Source: Oceanipulchritudo sp049975345 (GTDB taxonomy: Bacteria; Verrucomicrobiota; Verrucomicrobiia; Opitutales; Oceanipulchritudinaceae). From it: 16,127 nucleotides of DNA. Position 1 is the stretch's first letter, and each line of letters begins with the position of its first letter. Position numbers and translations under genes: made by a program. Positions 1 through 5,109 of this stretch are shown here, piece after piece. The notes under the pieces were generated by a model. It did no database searches. It was given only the letters and a program-made list of their open reading frames with translations, and was not told where the DNA came from. The DNA is taken from positions 1 to 16,127 of the forward strand of contig JBNGDP010000087.1 of NCBI GenBank assembly GCA_049975345.1, given 5' to 3'.

Positions 1-67
1 GCCCAGGCCCGACCGAGGCTCAACGAGCCGACGGAGGCCTGGGATGCCGGAATCCCACAAATCCCAC

Positions 68-133
68 GCGCCCTGAAGGGGCGCGACAAACCGGGAGGCA
101 TCGTCTGCAACGGGTTGCGCCCCTTCAGGGCGC
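68..133. repeat. Perfect 17-bp inverted repeat in the gene-free left edge
   Basis: The arm GCGCCCTGAAGGGGCGC at 68-84 is the exact reverse complement of the arm at 117-133, with 32 bases between them. The left arm is also nearly self-complementary (GCGCCC/GGGGCGC around TGAA), so either arm can fold alone. The surrounding 1-376 stretch holds no convincing gene: the one open frame crossing it has no recognisable domain and runs through the repeats. The element resembles dispersed intergenic repeats rather than an insertion sequence, because no transposase lies between or beside the arms. Confidence 0.8.
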
Positions 134-278
134 TAACCAATTTCCCATATCCCATCCCCAGGCCTCAGGCGGCCTTGCAGGCCACCATCGGCGCTGGGCT
201 ATTTCTGGTGGCCCTTTGGGCCGTAACGTTTGGTCAGCAGGCGCCCGTTGAGCTTTCGCGGGAAACCATACTGATCCC

Positions 279-315
279 GGCCCGCTACCTGAATTTGACT
301 GTTTTGCGGGCTTCC
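279..315 (+). repeat. Cassette-boundary repeat, copy 1
   Basis: First of five copies of a short repeat with the invariant core TACCTGAATTTGAC followed by T/G-GTTTT. In this copy the core is enclosed by GCCCGC and GCGGGC, which can pair as a 6-bp stem around a 20-base loop. It lies upstream of the hicBA pair, and a second conserved box follows at 334-359. Confidence 0.85.
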
Positions 316-333
316 TCCGGATCCTTCCAATAT

Positions 334-359
334 GCAGGCTTGCGGCATGAAACCTGAAT
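334..359 (+). repeat. Accessory box after repeat copy 1
   Basis: A 26-base block starting GCAGGCTTGCGGCATGAA matches 3169-3194 at 24 of 26 positions. In both places it begins 18 bases after the end of a boundary-repeat copy, although the intervening 18 bases differ. It contains an ATG (347) in frame with hicB, but the HicB fold begins later, so I do not use that start. Confidence 0.75.
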
Positions 360-376
360 CCACTATTTTTGGCCTG

Positions 377-604
377 ATGAAAGCGAAGTTCACCGCCATC
401 ATCCGCAAGGAGGAGGACCAGTTTGTTGCCCTTTGTCCGGATTTGGATATCGCCAGTCAGGGCAACAATCAACGTGAGGCCCTCGACAATCTGCGCGAGG
501 CGGTGAGCCTGTTTTTGGAAACTGCCTCTCCCGCCGAGGTGGAAGGTCGGCTCTCGGATGAATCTTGGATCACCCAGTTCGAGGCCGATTATGCCACCAC
601 GTAA
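377..604 (+). CDS. hicB: HicB family antitoxin
   Basis: A 75-residue protein with the HicB fold signature: an N-terminal strand (MKAKFTAII), then FVALCPDLDIASQG and a helix REALDNLREAVSLFLE. HicB antitoxins bind the cognate HicA mRNA-cleaving toxin and usually autorepress their operon. This is a short form: there is no room for a C-terminal helix-turn-helix or ribbon-helix-helix domain after residue 60. I start at the ATG at 377 because the family begins just before this strand; an ATG at 347 would add ten residues encoded by a duplicated repeat box. No clear ribosome binding site precedes it. The 3' end overlaps hicA by 14 bases, so the two are translationally linked. Gene order is antitoxin first, opposite to the common hicA-hicB order. 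Confidence 0.9.
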   Translation: MKAKFTAIIRKEEDQFVALCPDLDIASQGNNQREALDNLREAVSLFLETASPAEVEGRLSDESWITQFEADYATT

Positions 605-812
605 ACACTTCTCCGGAGAGGAAACCTGTTCACTTCTGAAACAACATGGATTTGCTGAGGTCCGGCAGAAGGGCAGTCACCGGATCATGCAGCGGTCTTC
701 GGATACAGGAACAATAACCGTTCCCGTTCCCTTGCATAAGGATCTCAAGCCCGGAACATTGGCCAGCGTTATTCGTCAAAGCCAGCTGGACCGATCCCTG
801 TTTGTCGAGTAA
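591..812 (+). CDS. hicA: HicA family mRNA interferase toxin
   Basis: A 73-residue protein matching HicA, a small double-stranded-RNA-binding-like fold that cleaves mRNA independently of the ribosome. Diagnostic features are LLKQHGFAEVRQKGSHRIM, with the catalytic histidine of the GSH motif at residue 30, and the C-terminal VPLHKDLKPGTLASVIRQ. Length is normal for the family (about 60-80 residues). The ATG at 591 has a GAGG six bases upstream and lies inside the end of hicB, giving the tight coupling typical of TA pairs. An in-frame start at 558 would add 11 residues not part of the fold. The gene looks intact. Repeat copy 2 begins 14 bases after the stop codon. Confidence 0.92.
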   Translation: MPPRKHFSGEETCSLLKQHGFAEVRQKGSHRIMQRSSDTGTITVPVPLHKDLKPGTLASVIRQSQLDRSLFVE

Positions 813-826
813 GCCTTGCCCCTCCC

Positions 827-862
827 GGCCGGTACCTGAATTTGACTGTTTTGCGGGCTTCC
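827..862 (+). repeat. Cassette-boundary repeat, copy 2
   Basis: Shares an unbroken block with copy 1 from TACCTGAATTTGAC through TGTTTTGCGGGCTTCC. It begins right after hicA and so separates the hicBA module from the following Phd/PIN module. The left flank (GGCCGG) differs from copy 1, leaving only a few pairable bases around the core. Confidence 0.85.
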
Positions 863-892
863 TTGATTTGCAGGTGGCGACGAATATAGCCG

Positions 893-1000
893 CATGGTGG
901 AGAGGCAATATCGACGGATTCTGTCGGAAGAAGCAGAAGTTGCCGTTGAATTCACCACTTTAAGGGCGTGGCGGATATCATCGTAAATCTGTTTGATTGA
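893..1000 (+). pseudogene. Possible frameshifted remnant of a small gene
   Basis: The frame starting at ATG 893 reads MVERQYRRILSEEAEVAVEF and continues to a stop at 983-985. Around 956-963 (ACTTTAAGGG) a single missing T would join it to another frame that reads KGVADIIVNLFD and stops at 998-1000. The joined product, with an acidic amphipathic middle and a hydrophobic tail, looks more protein-like than either frame alone. I do not recognise the family. Its position just after repeat copy 2 suggests a decayed cassette gene, but the segment is short and chance cannot be excluded. Confidence 0.25.
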
Positions 1001-1052
1001 AAAATCTTGCCTTTGTTCCCTTTTAAGGAGTTAAATAGGAGGCATGGATTAC

Positions 1053-1307
1053 ATGGCTGTCAGTGAATTGAAGCGTTCCAAGAGCCTTTGGAGCCGCCTT
1101 TCCGCATCCAAGGAACTCGTGCTCACACGTGATGGAAAGCCGGGCGCCCTCATGGTGGAGATTTCACCAGAGAACCTTGAGCAGGTGGTATCGGTGGTTA
1201 GGCGTGCACTGTTTTCAGAGGCCGTATCTCAAGCCCGTCAACGGGCTGAAGGAAATCCGGAGTTGGAGGAAGAAGTAACAAAAGAAATCGAAGCGGCCAG
1301 GGGATGA
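1053..1307 (+). CDS. Phd/YefM-like antitoxin of a PIN-domain TA module
   Basis: An 84-residue small protein whose N-terminal half (AVSELKRSKSLWSRLSASKELVLTRDGKPGALMV) fits the Phd/YefM antitoxin fold: a helix that leads into the 'ELVLTRDGKP-ALMV' strands. The C-terminal half is a charged helix (residues about 50-84) of the kind that wraps the toxin. An AGGAGG at 1037-1042 sits 10 bases before the ATG at 1053; an ATG at 1044 would be only one base from that site, so I prefer 1053. The stop codon overlaps the start of the PIN toxin as ATGA. It should neutralise that toxin and bind its own promoter; an operator was not identified. Confidence 0.75.
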   Translation: MAVSELKRSKSLWSRLSASKELVLTRDGKPGALMVEISPENLEQVVSVVRRALFSEAVSQARQRAEGNPELEEEVTKEIEAARG

Positions 1308-1723
1308 AGGAAATCGTTCTCGATACGAATGTCCTCATTTCAGGTTTACTCTCCGCGCAGAATCCACCCGGACGCATTGTAGATGCGCTTAGAAATGGTG
1401 CGATTCGCTTGATTGCCGATGATCGTATCCTTTCGGAGTATCGCACCGTGCTGCGTCGACCCTACTTCGAGCGCTACATCAAAGCGATTGAGCGCGAATG
1501 GATGATTGAGTTTTTGAGTCGTGATTCGCGCATCGTGGTCTGCGACCAGGTATTCGATGATCTGCCGGACCCCAAGGATGCCTGCTTCCTTGAGGTGGCA
1601 TTCAACGCCGGTTTGCCGTTGGTGACCGGAAATGTGAAGCACTTCCCATTGGAGAAAAACAGAGGAGTCAAGGTGCTCACTCCGGCGGAATTTGTTGAAC
1701 GGAGTCTCGTTCGCCGGAAGTAG
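1304..1723 (+). CDS. PIN-domain toxin (VapC-like, COG1569-type)
   Basis: A 139-residue PIN-domain protein, a metal-dependent RNase fold used by VapC-type toxins. Visible acidic active-site residues are D7 in VLDTNVLIS, E45 in ILSEYRTVL and D92 in DPKDACFLEVA. At the fourth position the sequence is LVTGNVKHFP, with Asn110 where many PIN domains have Asp; I believe this is common in the COG1569 branch. Length and C-terminal 'VLTPAEFVERSL' fit that branch. It overlaps the upstream antitoxin by four bases (ATGA). The gene appears intact. The cellular RNA target cannot be read from sequence. Confidence 0.88.
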   Translation: MKEIVLDTNVLISGLLSAQNPPGRIVDALRNGAIRLIADDRILSEYRTVLRRPYFERYIKAIEREWMIEFLSRDSRIVVCDQVFDDLPDPKDACFLEVAFNAGLPLVTGNVKHFPLEKNRGVKVLTPAEFVERSLVRRK

Positions 1724-1908
1724 TTCTCTCCTACGGGTTTTATGTCTGCAACTTATCCCACGCTTGCAGGACCCGGCGATACAGTTCTGAACTGTAGACT
1801 AAGGCTGCTGTGGTTTCGATGTTTGGGAAAACTGGGGTGCAGAATGGCTCCATGGATTGAGCTTTGCCGAAGCCTTGTGCTATGCTATTACCGACATTGA
1901 GGAACACT
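1724..1908. other. Gene-free spacer with a possible promoter and a repeat scar
   Basis: No convincing gene was found between the PIN toxin and the next small ORF. At 1731-1742 the sequence TCCTACGGGTTTT looks like the boundary repeat with its middle (CTGAATTTGAC) missing; this is a weak match. A possible sigma-70 promoter lies just before the next ORF: TTGAGC at 1857-1862 and TATGCT about 18 bases later, followed by a GAGGA shortly before ATG 1909. Confidence 0.3.
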
Positions 1909-2097
1909 ATGAAATCTACATCTTCCAGTTCAGAAAGAAAGCGGCCGGAAACGGTTAAGCACTCGGTGAAGGTCAGCAGCCTGACCGAGGAGCAGCGGGT
2001 CCTCGCCTTTCTGAAAAAGCAAGGCTTTCGTCCAATGACCAAGGCGGAAAAGAAGCACCTTGCCGCCATCGACTGCCTCGGCATACCGGAGGAATAA
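1909..2097 (+). CDS. Small basic protein of unknown function
   Basis: A 62-residue protein that I do not recognise. It starts with a Ser/Lys-rich flexible stretch (residues 1-20), followed by a conserved-looking core, SLTEEQRVLAFLKKQGFRPM, and a helical end (TKAEKKHLAAIDCLGIPEE). Lysine and arginine are frequent throughout, so nucleic-acid or acidic-partner binding is possible but not shown. The ATG at 1909 is preceded by GAGGA at a reasonable distance; an upstream in-frame ATG at 1864 would add 15 residues with no family support. It sits alone between the PIN module and an inverted repeat copy and may be an orphan TA partner. A hairpin follows the stop codon. Confidence 0.5.
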   Translation: MKSTSSSSERKRPETVKHSVKVSSLTEEQRVLAFLKKQGFRPMTKAEKKHLAAIDCLGIPEE

Positions 2098-2121
2098 GCG
2101 CCGGCCGATGAGTCGGCGCTT
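2096..2121 (+). terminator. GC-rich hairpin after the small orphan gene
   Basis: AAGCGCCG at 2096-2103 pairs perfectly with CGGCGCTT at 2114-2121, leaving a 10-base loop. It overlaps the stop codon region of the upstream 62-residue ORF. No T-run follows, so it may be an attenuating or mRNA-end hairpin rather than a classic intrinsic terminator. Confidence 0.4.
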
Positions 2122-2148
2122 CAGCGCCGGTTGCGCCCACGCGGGGAT

Positions 2149-2164
2149 CAGTCAAATTCACGTA
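2149..2164 (-). repeat. Cassette-boundary repeat, inverted copy
   Basis: CAGTCAAATTCACGTA matches the reverse complement of copies 1 and 2 (CAGTCAAATTCAGGTA) at 15 of 16 positions. It is enclosed by GGGGAT and ATCCCC, which can pair as a 6-bp stem; these arms differ in sequence from those of copy 1 but are again complementary. It is the only copy in the opposite orientation and lies directly against the truncated DUF4160 gene. Confidence 0.7.
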
Positions 2165-2182
2165 ATCCCCAAACTTGCCAGG

Positions 2183-2344
2183 ATGGTATTCAGAGAATCC
2201 AAGTTCTGGCTGGAGCCTGAAATTTCCCTCGCAAAGCGACGCGGGATTTCAGATAAAGACCTCGGGAACATCCGGAAAATTCTGAATGAGCACAAAAACA
2301 CATTCAAGCAAGCATGGCGATTCCATTTCGGTGATCCGTGTTGA
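2183..2344 (+). CDS. DUF4160-like protein, N-terminally short
   Basis: A 53-residue ORF whose body, ESKFWLEPEISLAKRRGISD and onward to KQAWRFHFG, matches the C-terminal half of the DUF4160 family (typically about 80-95 residues). The expected N-terminal part, including the strand before the 'PHIHV' motif, is missing. Upstream the open frame runs through the inverted repeat and reads QIHVIPKLARM, so some of the motif could survive by chance or by descent. DUF4160 genes usually sit next to DUF2442 genes, as here, and the pair is often suspected of being a TA-like module; no activity is established that I can cite. It overlaps the DUF2442 gene by 59 bases. It may be a broken gene. Confidence 0.55.
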   Translation: MVFRESKFWLEPEISLAKRRGISDKDLGNIRKILNEHKNTFKQAWRFHFGDPC

Positions 2345-2558
2345 GCGGATCGGGACCGGGGGCATCGAGCTGCAACTGGATGGCCGTTCCTACCAGCTTC
2401 CCTTTTCGCACTTTCCCTGGTTTGCGGGAGCGGATCCGGCGGCGGTCCACAATGTTGTGCGTGTTTCCCGCAACCACCTCCGCTGGCCAGATTTGGACGT
2501 TGACCTGTCCCTTGACAGCATCCGCCATCCCGAGCGCTATCCGCTGATCGCCCGTTAG
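2286..2558 (+). CDS. DUF2442 domain protein
   Basis: A 90-residue protein matching DUF2442. Recognisable pieces are the strand GIELQLDGRSYQLPFSHFPWF, the segment VVRVSRNHLRWPDLDVDLSLDSI, and the ending HPERYPLIAR. Length is complete for this subfamily. The function of the family is unknown; it is commonly found next to DUF4160, which is also true here, and is treated as the putative antitoxin-like partner. The ATG at 2286 lies inside the DUF4160 ORF; a GTG at 2331 would reduce the overlap to 14 bases and still keep the conserved strands. Repeat copy 3 follows 12 bases after the stop. Confidence 0.8.
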   Translation: MSTKTHSSKHGDSISVIRVERIGTGGIELQLDGRSYQLPFSHFPWFAGADPAAVHNVVRVSRNHLRWPDLDVDLSLDSIRHPERYPLIAR

Positions 2559-2570
2559 GCACCACCCCGT

Positions 2571-2603
2571 CGCTACCTGAATTTGACGGTTTTGTGGGCT
2601 TTC
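2571..2603 (+). repeat. Cassette-boundary repeat, copy 3
   Basis: Has the same TACCTGAATTTGAC core followed by GGTTTTGTGGGCTT. It lies between the DUF4160/DUF2442 pair and the RelE-like module. It has a G where copies 1 and 2 have T after the core, a variant shared with copy 4, so copies 3 and 4 are the closer pair at that position. Confidence 0.85.
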
Positions 2604-2641
2604 ACCAACGGCATCCGGTTTGGGAGGCTGGTTTCGAGGCG

Positions 2642-2890
2642 ATGAAGTACAGCATCCAATTCAAACCACGTGCCATAAAAGACTTGAAGGGAATTCCGGC
2701 CATCGATCAAAGAAGGATTCTTCAACGGGTTGAGGCCATGGGAGACAACCTGCAGGGAGACGTGAAGCGCTTGACCGACTTTACCCATGCATATCGTATG
2801 CGCTGTGGGGATTGGCGGATTCTATTCGAAGTTGATGAATCTGGAATCGTCATCTACCGTATTTGCCATAGGAGAGAGGCGTATCAATGA
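2642..2890 (+). CDS. RelE/ParE superfamily toxin
   Basis: An 82-residue protein with the RelE/ParE fold. It has the N-terminal FKPRAIKDLKGIP helix region and the terminal strands YRMRCGDWRILFEVDESGIVIYRICHRREAY, the typical end of RelE-type mRNA interferases, with several basic residues available for RNA contact (R52, R54, R59, R73, H76, R77, R78). The ATG at 2642 gives the usual family start; the frame is open further upstream into the repeat, but those residues are not family-like. The toxin gene precedes its antitoxin, a less common order, with a 4-base ATGA overlap. RelE toxins cleave mRNA in the ribosomal A site while ParE relatives poison gyrase; I favour a RelE-like action from the basic terminal strands. 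Confidence 0.88.
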   Translation: MKYSIQFKPRAIKDLKGIPAIDQRRILQRVEAMGDNLQGDVKRLTDFTHAYRMRCGDWRILFEVDESGIVIYRICHRREAYQ

Positions 2891-3084
2891 GCATGCATCC
2901 GAAGGTCATCGAGGAAAACGGGGAGAAAAAATTTGTGATTCTCCCATATGATGAGTTTCTCACTCTTTGCGAAAGACTCGAGGATTCGGAGGATCTCCGG
3001 GCGCTTAGATGCGCCGTCGCAGAGGAGAAGGCCGCCCCGACCCTCACTCTTGACCAGGTAAAAGCGAACCTCCTCGCCGAGTGA
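2887..3084 (+). CDS. Antitoxin partner of the RelE-like toxin
   Basis: A 65-residue acidic protein. Residues about 5-30 (KVIEENGEKKFVILPYDEFL) resemble the strand-plus-helix element of Phd/YefM-like or related antitoxins that accompany RelE-type toxins. The rest, with LCERLEDSEDLRALRCAVAE, is a helical toxin-binding tail. Its start overlaps the toxin stop as ATGA, so the pair is translationally coupled, and its acidity fits a partner for the basic toxin. The exact antitoxin family is not certain. Repeat copy 4 follows 30 bases after the stop. Confidence 0.78.
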   Translation: MSMHPKVIEENGEKKFVILPYDEFLTLCERLEDSEDLRALRCAVAEEKAAPTLTLDQVKANLLAE

Positions 3085-3114
3085 GTTCGGGTTCCATCCA
3101 CGGCGCGATCCCAA

Positions 3115-3150
3115 GGCTCCTACCTGAATTTGACGGTTTTCCTGGCTTCC
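3115..3150 (+). repeat. Cassette-boundary repeat, copy 4
   Basis: Has the TACCTGAATTTGAC core followed by GGTTTTCCTGGCTTCC. Flanking CCAAGG and CCTGG can pair with one bulge. It closes the TA array on the right. Confidence 0.85.
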
Positions 3151-3168
3151 CCGAACGGGTCAGCAACG

Positions 3169-3194
3169 GCAGGCTTGCGGCATGAACCCGGAAT
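3169..3194 (+). repeat. Accessory box after repeat copy 4
   Basis: Matches 334-359 at 24 of 26 positions and stands at the same 18-base distance from the preceding boundary repeat. Together with copy 4 it forms a second instance of the composite unit that opens the array at 279-359. Confidence 0.75.
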
Positions 3195-3313
3195 ACCCAG
3201 TACCCGCCTTGTCAGAAATTGGTAAATCCTTGCCGCAGAGCACCTCCAGACAGGATTTTGCCGAAAAAAAGCCTTGTCACCACTCCCTCCTTTCCTCAGG
3301 AATTTATCCCGAC

Positions 3314-4423
3314 ATGCGTACCGTCCCAAGCTTGACCCTGCTAATCGCCTTCCTGGCCGGTTCCTGCGCCTTCGCCGCCCCAAAGGACAAGGTCAATCCC
3401 CAGGGCAAGGCCGTCGGCCATCAGGACCTCACCACCGAGTCGAGCACCACTTCCTCCTCCGAGCCCGTCGCCGCCCCCGCCGGGGATCCCCCCGCCGATG
3501 GCACCACCGCCTATACCGACCCCATGGGGGGAAGTGTTGTAACGGTTTCCAAGAGTGTTCTTGGAGGGGTATTTATTTCCTGCCCTTACATCCATGAGAA
3601 TGATTTTGTTGGAGAAGTTACTGGAGTTGTGGATGGTGCTGGTAGTTCAGAAATTAGTGTTGGTGGTTCCCCTTTTACCGCTGGAACTTTTGATGAATCC
3701 ACACTTTTCCCTCTTTACTATCTCGAAATTACTGAACCGGGGCATCCCTATGAGGGTTATTCCTTCGATATTATTTCCAATACTGCCGATTCCGTTGTTG
3801 TTTCCGCTGAACTAGGATCCGACTTCTCTGTAGCATCTGGAAATGAAATTCAAATTCGAAAGCACATGACCCTGAATGATTTTTTTGCCAGTGCGGAAAG
3901 TTCGTTCGCTGCATTTTTCGAAACGGTTAAGTTTTTCAATTACGATGGATCGATTGATTTCTACACATGGACGGGCTCAGTGTGGTCTCCGGACTTTGGA
4001 ACAACTGATGTTGGAGATCGGCAAATTTATCCTGGTGAGGGATTCTTAGCGACATTCAGTTCAGATGTTACTTTCATTGTCAGTGGGAAAGTTAAAACCT
4101 CCAAGACTGTCATTCCCGTCCCAGCCTCAACGGTTTATCCCGTATTTTTTGGATCAACCAGTCCCGTGGAGGAAACGCTGGGTTCGCTTCAGTTGGCAAC
4201 CGCAGGTTTTGGTGATTATTTCGGAACTGTGAAGTTTTTTTCTGAAGATGGAAATTTGACCGCTGGTGGCTTCTACACTGATGTTGGGGCCTACATGAGC
4301 GATGATTTTGGCATAACGGATTCAAGTTCTGTTCCTGTACCGCCTATGACAACAATGCAAATTTCTAACGGAGGATTAGCCACAAATGTAGTTTTGCCTG
4401 CTCCATACACTTCAACACCATAA
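3314..4423 (+). CDS. Exported protein resembling the TIGR02597 family
   Basis: A 369-residue predicted exported protein. The start at ATG 3314 gives a good signal peptide (residues 1-22, MRTVPSLTLLIAFLAGSCAFAA); the frame is open further upstream but adds no signal. A Pro/Ala/Ser/Thr-rich linker (about 25-70) precedes a region beginning AYTDPMGGSVVTVSKSVLGG. This and the repeated 'TVKFF..DG' blocks (about 206-216 and 307-317) with paired 'DFGTTD' and 'DFGITD' motifs suggest two similar beta-rich halves. The opening 'TDPMG' and overall layout resemble the verrucomicrobial TIGR02597 family of unknown function, recalled from memory. The next gene, a PEP-CTERM protein, starts 16 bases later. Base composition changes abruptly near 3530: GC-rich before, AT-rich after. 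Confidence 0.7.
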   Translation: MRTVPSLTLLIAFLAGSCAFAAPKDKVNPQGKAVGHQDLTTESSTTSSSEPVAAPAGDPPADGTTAYTDPMGGSVVTVSKSVLGGVFISCPYIHENDFVGEVTGVVDGAGSSEISVGGSPFTAGTFDESTLFPLYYLEITEPGHPYEGYSFDIISNTADSVVVSAELGSDFSVASGNEIQIRKHMTLNDFFASAESSFAAFFETVKFFNYDGSIDFYTWTGSVWSPDFGTTDVGDRQIYPGEGFLATFSSDVTFIVSGKVKTSKTVIPVPASTVYPVFFGSTSPVEETLGSLQLATAGFGDYFGTVKFFSEDGNLTAGGFYTDVGAYMSDDFGITDSSSVPVPPMTTMQISNGGLATNVVLPAPYTSTP

Positions 4424-4439
4424 TATCCGAAAACTGATT

Positions 4440-5027
4440 ATGAAATTATTTAAGCTCTGTTTTATACTTGGATTAATTTTTACTTCGGCTGCTTCTGCAA
4501 CCGTGACTGTCCAGATCATTGCCAATTCTACTACAGGACAAATCCAAGATTCAACCGCTGCAACTCTTCCGGATGGCAGCCTGATGCGCGTTGGGTTTTT
4601 TGATATTCCCGCGCTAACCAGCCTAACTCCTTCCGAATTGTTGGATTATGATATTGTGAACCCGCTCTTCACCGAGTTTGTAACATTTACAAGCGCTTCA
4701 GGGAATTTCCTTGCAAATGATAGTTCCCTTCCAGCAACTAATGTTGGCGATCAAGTTTACCTTTGGGTGTTTGATTCACCAACGGCTCCTACTGCTACGG
4801 AGTACGGGATTTTTACTAGTACACTATGGTTGTCACCTGCTGACACAGGTAGCTTGAATATGGTTTCCTCGGCGATAAATACAATTACAGTTGGTTCGAC
4901 AGCTGGGTCTTCTCCTACAAATTACCTTCTTACCCCCGTCCCCGAACCCGCGCACTTTGCGCTGCTTCTGGGGTCGTTGGGTCTTGGCGTGATTCTCCTG
5001 CGCCGCCACAGCAACCGGCGGCGCTAA
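4440..5027 (+). CDS. PEP-CTERM sorting-domain protein
   Basis: A 195-residue exported protein. Residues 1-20 (MKLFKLCFILGLIFTSAASA) form a signal peptide. The body is a Thr/Ser-rich beta-type sequence with no recognised catalytic motif. The C-terminus carries a standard PEP-CTERM signal: VPEP followed by a hydrophobic helix (ALLLGSLGLGVILL) and a basic tail (RRHSNRRR). Such proteins are thought to be processed by exosortase and delivered to the cell surface or extracellular matrix. No exosortase is in the window. It lies 16 bases after the preceding exported-protein gene, so the two are probably co-transcribed. The body is AT-rich by eye, but the last 100 bases encoding the sorting signal are GC-rich like the rest of the genome. 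Confidence 0.85.
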   Translation: MKLFKLCFILGLIFTSAASATVTVQIIANSTTGQIQDSTAATLPDGSLMRVGFFDIPALTSLTPSELLDYDIVNPLFTEFVTFTSASGNFLANDSSLPATNVGDQVYLWVFDSPTAPTATEYGIFTSTLWLSPADTGSLNMVSSAINTITVGSTAGSSPTNYLLTPVPEPAHFALLLGSLGLGVILLRRHSNRRR

Positions 5028-5036
5028 CTGCACGAT

Positions 5037-5050
5037 CCCGCCCGGGCGGG
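5037..5050. repeat. 14-bp GC-only palindrome
   Basis: CCCGCCCGGGCGGG is a perfect palindrome 10 bases after the PEP-CTERM stop codon and directly upstream of an intrinsic terminator. It may add an extra hairpin to the transcript end. Confidence 0.6.
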
Positions 5051-5067
5051 GGGAGTCTTCAAATTTC

Positions 5068-5101
5068 ATCCGCGGATTTCGATGATTTCCGCGGATTTTT
5101 T
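5068..5101 (+). terminator. Intrinsic terminator after the PEP-CTERM gene
   Basis: ATCCGCGG at 5068-5075 pairs with CCGCGGAT at 5089-5096, separated by a 13-base loop and followed by a run of six T. It ends the exported-protein operon just before the convergent PIN toxin gene, whose stop is at 5110. Confidence 0.88.
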
Positions 5102-5109
5102 ATGGTGCC

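Noticed and set aside
115..357. 80-codon frame in the left edge
   Set aside because: It starts inside an inverted repeat, runs through boundary repeat copy 1 and has no family features or ribosome site.
2555..2561. GTTAGGC after the DUF2442 gene, resembling an integron attC core site
   Set aside because: It occurs once, has no matching complementary core at the expected distance, and is partly explained by the Arg-stop codons. The boundary repeats do not carry it.
3182..3313. Upstream extension of the TIGR02597-like gene
   Set aside because: It would begin in the duplicated repeat box and bury the clear signal peptide that starts at 3314.
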